NCBI GenBank assembly: GCA_041844335.1
Contig: JBGZAX010000031.1
Span: forward strand, 1-7,204
Reading direction: 5' to 3'
Length of the DNA stretch: 7,204 nt
Source of the DNA: CAUUFM01 sp041844335
Lineage (GTDB): Bacteria > Bacillota > Clostridia > Lachnospirales > Lachnospiraceae
Within the stretch, counting starts at the first letter, position 1; each line of letters opens with the position of its first letter. Of the stretch, positions 5,773-7,204 are shown one piece after another. Below the pieces are notes generated by a model. The model worked only from the letters and a program-made list of their open reading frames with translations. It did no database searches and was not told the origin of the DNA. The translations under genes and the position numbers were made by a program.

Positions 5773-7074
5773 TCATTCGATTGTCTTTACTATGTTAAAC
5801 GGTGAAGACGAAACATAGCTTATTTTAACAGTATCTCCAACATCGAACCTAATTGATTTAATCAATGAGGGATTGCTTAAATCCATTTCAAACAGGCTTT
5901 CATTATCCGAAAGTTTAAAGTATATGTGAGTAGTGCCGTCAATTACAACACTTTTTATGGCGTCTATAGTAGATGTAATGCTTTCATATCCGTTATCTGT
6001 AGAGGAATTTATAGCGGATTTGTTATCCGGAATCTTAAGGTAATTGCCTATGCACTCATTTATGCTGTCGCCGATAGCTACAAGTCTATACTGTTCAACA
6101 CTAACAAGAGCATATTTTTTAACAAGCCCTGCATTATCTTTAAGTGCCATAAAATAGGTGGGCTTTCCATATATGTTAATCAAGAGCGGAAACGTGGCTG
6201 TATAACCTAAATGTTGCACCTGTCCCTGAGCTGATGCCATAGCAGAATCCTCAATAGCACCCTCAACCTCATAGAACTTTGTTTGCATAGTTCTTTGGTT
6301 CATCAGGACAAATCCCACGATTGAATGATCCGCAGCTGCAGATGTAACTCCGGTATATACCCAAACGTCATCATTTATTGCCAGGTAATTATAACCGTTT
6401 GTGGTGGTTAGACAACCTTTTTGAGAAAGTTTGCTATTTATAAAGCCCTGTTTCAACATTCCGTGATAATTATAAAGCCTTGTCAAAAGCTCCGCTGAAA
6501 ATACCTTATCCACCCAAGTAGGAATATCATTTAATTTATAGTAATTGCATTTTCCGTCAATTGCATTACACAAAACCGCCCCTTTTACGGTTTCTCCCCC
6601 AAATAAGCCTATCTTAAAATCCTTTACAGGGCAAACATAGTATGGTGTTCCATCATCATCTATTTCAAAAAATAATTGTTCAGCGAAAATAGCGGTGGGG
6701 TACTTAAATCGTAAATGTCTTTTTATATATCGGTTAAAATGCTCAAAGGAGGAGTATTTCATACCCTTTTCCAATTTTATAACATCGGCATTCTGAGTGG
6801 TCATATCTATTTTTACATATCCCGGAAGCCCCTTGGAAAAATTCGCCAGCCATTTTATAAATCCTGCATACATCAAAGGAGATACTCTTACAGGTTTATT
6901 TCCTATATTTATCTGAGAATACTCACGGCTGACCTCAAATTGAGAAACCATATCCAGCATACTTCCCATAACTCTATCACCTATGATTTCGCTTGATTGT
7001 TTGTCCATTAAAGGAATTGTATTAAAATCAGCTTCTTTTATATCTTCATTGAAACTGCCGTTTTCCACATTCAT
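5773..7074 (-). CDS. Conserved membrane-anchored protein of unknown function, main part (N-terminus frameshifted off)
   Basis: I recognise this as a family common in gut Clostridia whose function is unknown; automated labels for it such as 'Tat pathway signal' or 'CvpA family' are not supported by anything seen here. The open frame from ATG 7074 gives 433 residues. Conserved-looking blocks include IGDRVMGSMLDMVSQFEVS (31-49), KGLPGYVKIDMTTQNADVIK (81-100), HLRFKYPTAIF (120-130), IGLFGGETVKGAVLCNAIDG (155-174), DIPTWVDKVFSAELL (183-197) and YTATFPLLINIYGKPTYFMA (291-310). A polar linker (about 348-362) leads to a small strand-rich C-terminal domain (363-433) with GDTVKISY. No catalytic motif stands out. 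ATG 7074 is probably not the native start: it has no ribosome site close by, and family-like sequence (NAKAYYSL) continues upstream in frame, then shifts frame. The large part is probably extracytoplasmic behind one membrane helix. Confidence 0.82.
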   Translation of the reverse strand: MNVENGSFNEDIKEADFNTIPLMDKQSSEIIGDRVMGSMLDMVSQFEVSREYSQINIGNKPVRVSPLMYAGFIKWLANFSKGLPGYVKIDMTTQNADVIKLEKGMKYSSFEHFNRYIKRHLRFKYPTAIFAEQLFFEIDDDGTPYYVCPVKDFKIGLFGGETVKGAVLCNAIDGKCNYYKLNDIPTWVDKVFSAELLTRLYNYHGMLKQGFINSKLSQKGCLTTTNGYNYLAINDDVWVYTGVTSAAADHSIVGFVLMNQRTMQTKFYEVEGAIEDSAMASAQGQVQHLGYTATFPLLINIYGKPTYFMALKDNAGLVKKYALVSVEQYRLVAIGDSINECIGNYLKIPDNKSAINSSTDNGYESITSTIDAIKSVVIDGTTHIYFKLSDNESLFEMDLSNPSLIKSIRFDVGDTVKISYVSSSPFNIVKTIE

Positions 7075-7204
7075 TAAACTATAGTATGCCTTTGCGTTGA
7101 AGATAGTAGATGAGAGAATGGAACCTATAAAATATATTGATAAAGAATTATCATTATGGAAAATACAATCTTTGTGTGTCTATTGCTTTTAATAAGCTGC
7201 TTTA
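7075..7204 (-). pseudogene. N-terminal membrane-helix part of the same gene, split by a probable one-base frameshift (partial)
   Basis: Upstream of 7074 the same frame encodes SIYFIGSILSSTIFNAKAYYSL and then, further up, unrelated polar sequence and a TAG at 7180-7182. A different minus-strand frame is open from the window edge and reads KQLIKSNRHTKIVFSIMIIL before its own stop. Adding one T to the minus-strand TTT at 7142-7144 joins the two as basic leader, IVFSIMIILLSIYFIGSIL membrane helix, then the SSTIFNAKAYY lead-in of the family. The real gene therefore starts beyond the window. Either the copy is inactivated or the missing base is a sequencing or assembly error. Confidence 0.65.

Noticed and set aside
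5926..6210. Plus-strand open frame opposite the 433-aa protein
   Set aside because: The minus strand encodes conserved family blocks throughout, and no ribosome site precedes the plus-strand start.

Overview
The window looks like chromosomal DNA from an AT-rich, low-GC Gram-positive bacterium, most likely an anaerobic member of the Clostridia (Lachnospiraceae/Oscillospiraceae-like). The evidence is strong AGGAGG-type ribosome sites, short AT-rich gaps, tightly overlapping genes, a clostridial-type secreted transglutaminase, and a membrane protein family I know mainly from gut Clostridia. The genus cannot be fixed from the sequence. I see no rRNA, tRNA, CRISPR array, insertion sequence or riboswitch.

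Layout. On the plus strand, positions 2-775 are the 3' part of recN (DNA repair). After a 58-base gap comes a compact six-gene run at 834-4717: a PilC/GspF-family inner-membrane platform protein, four small proteins that each have one N-terminal membrane helix (114, 153, 153 and 177 aa), and a PilT-family hexameric ATPase. Gaps in this run are 13 bases or less, and three junctions overlap by 14, 14 and 38 bases, so it is almost certainly one transcript with translational coupling. A perfect 16-bp hairpin with T-tracts on both sides (about 4750-4791) ends it and also serves the converging minus-strand genes.

On the minus strand, 5773-7204 holds a conserved membrane-anchored protein of unknown function, followed after 113 bases by a secreted transglutaminase-like protein (4796-5659). 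The unknown gene appears to carry a one-base deletion near 7142-7145. This separates its N-terminal membrane helix, which runs off the window edge, from its large extracytoplasmic part.

How the genes may work together. PilC and PilT are cytoplasmic and inner-membrane parts of type IV filament machines, and the four small proteins between them sit where pilins or pseudopilins would. None has a canonical Gly|Phe-x-x-x-Glu prepilin site, although one (2694-3155) keeps the IEL core with Glu at +5. The window contains no PilB/GspE extension ATPase, no PilM/N/O and no prepilin peptidase. The most notable content is therefore a small, divergent type IV filament-like module in a Gram-positive that has a retraction-type ATPase in the locus but no extension ATPase.
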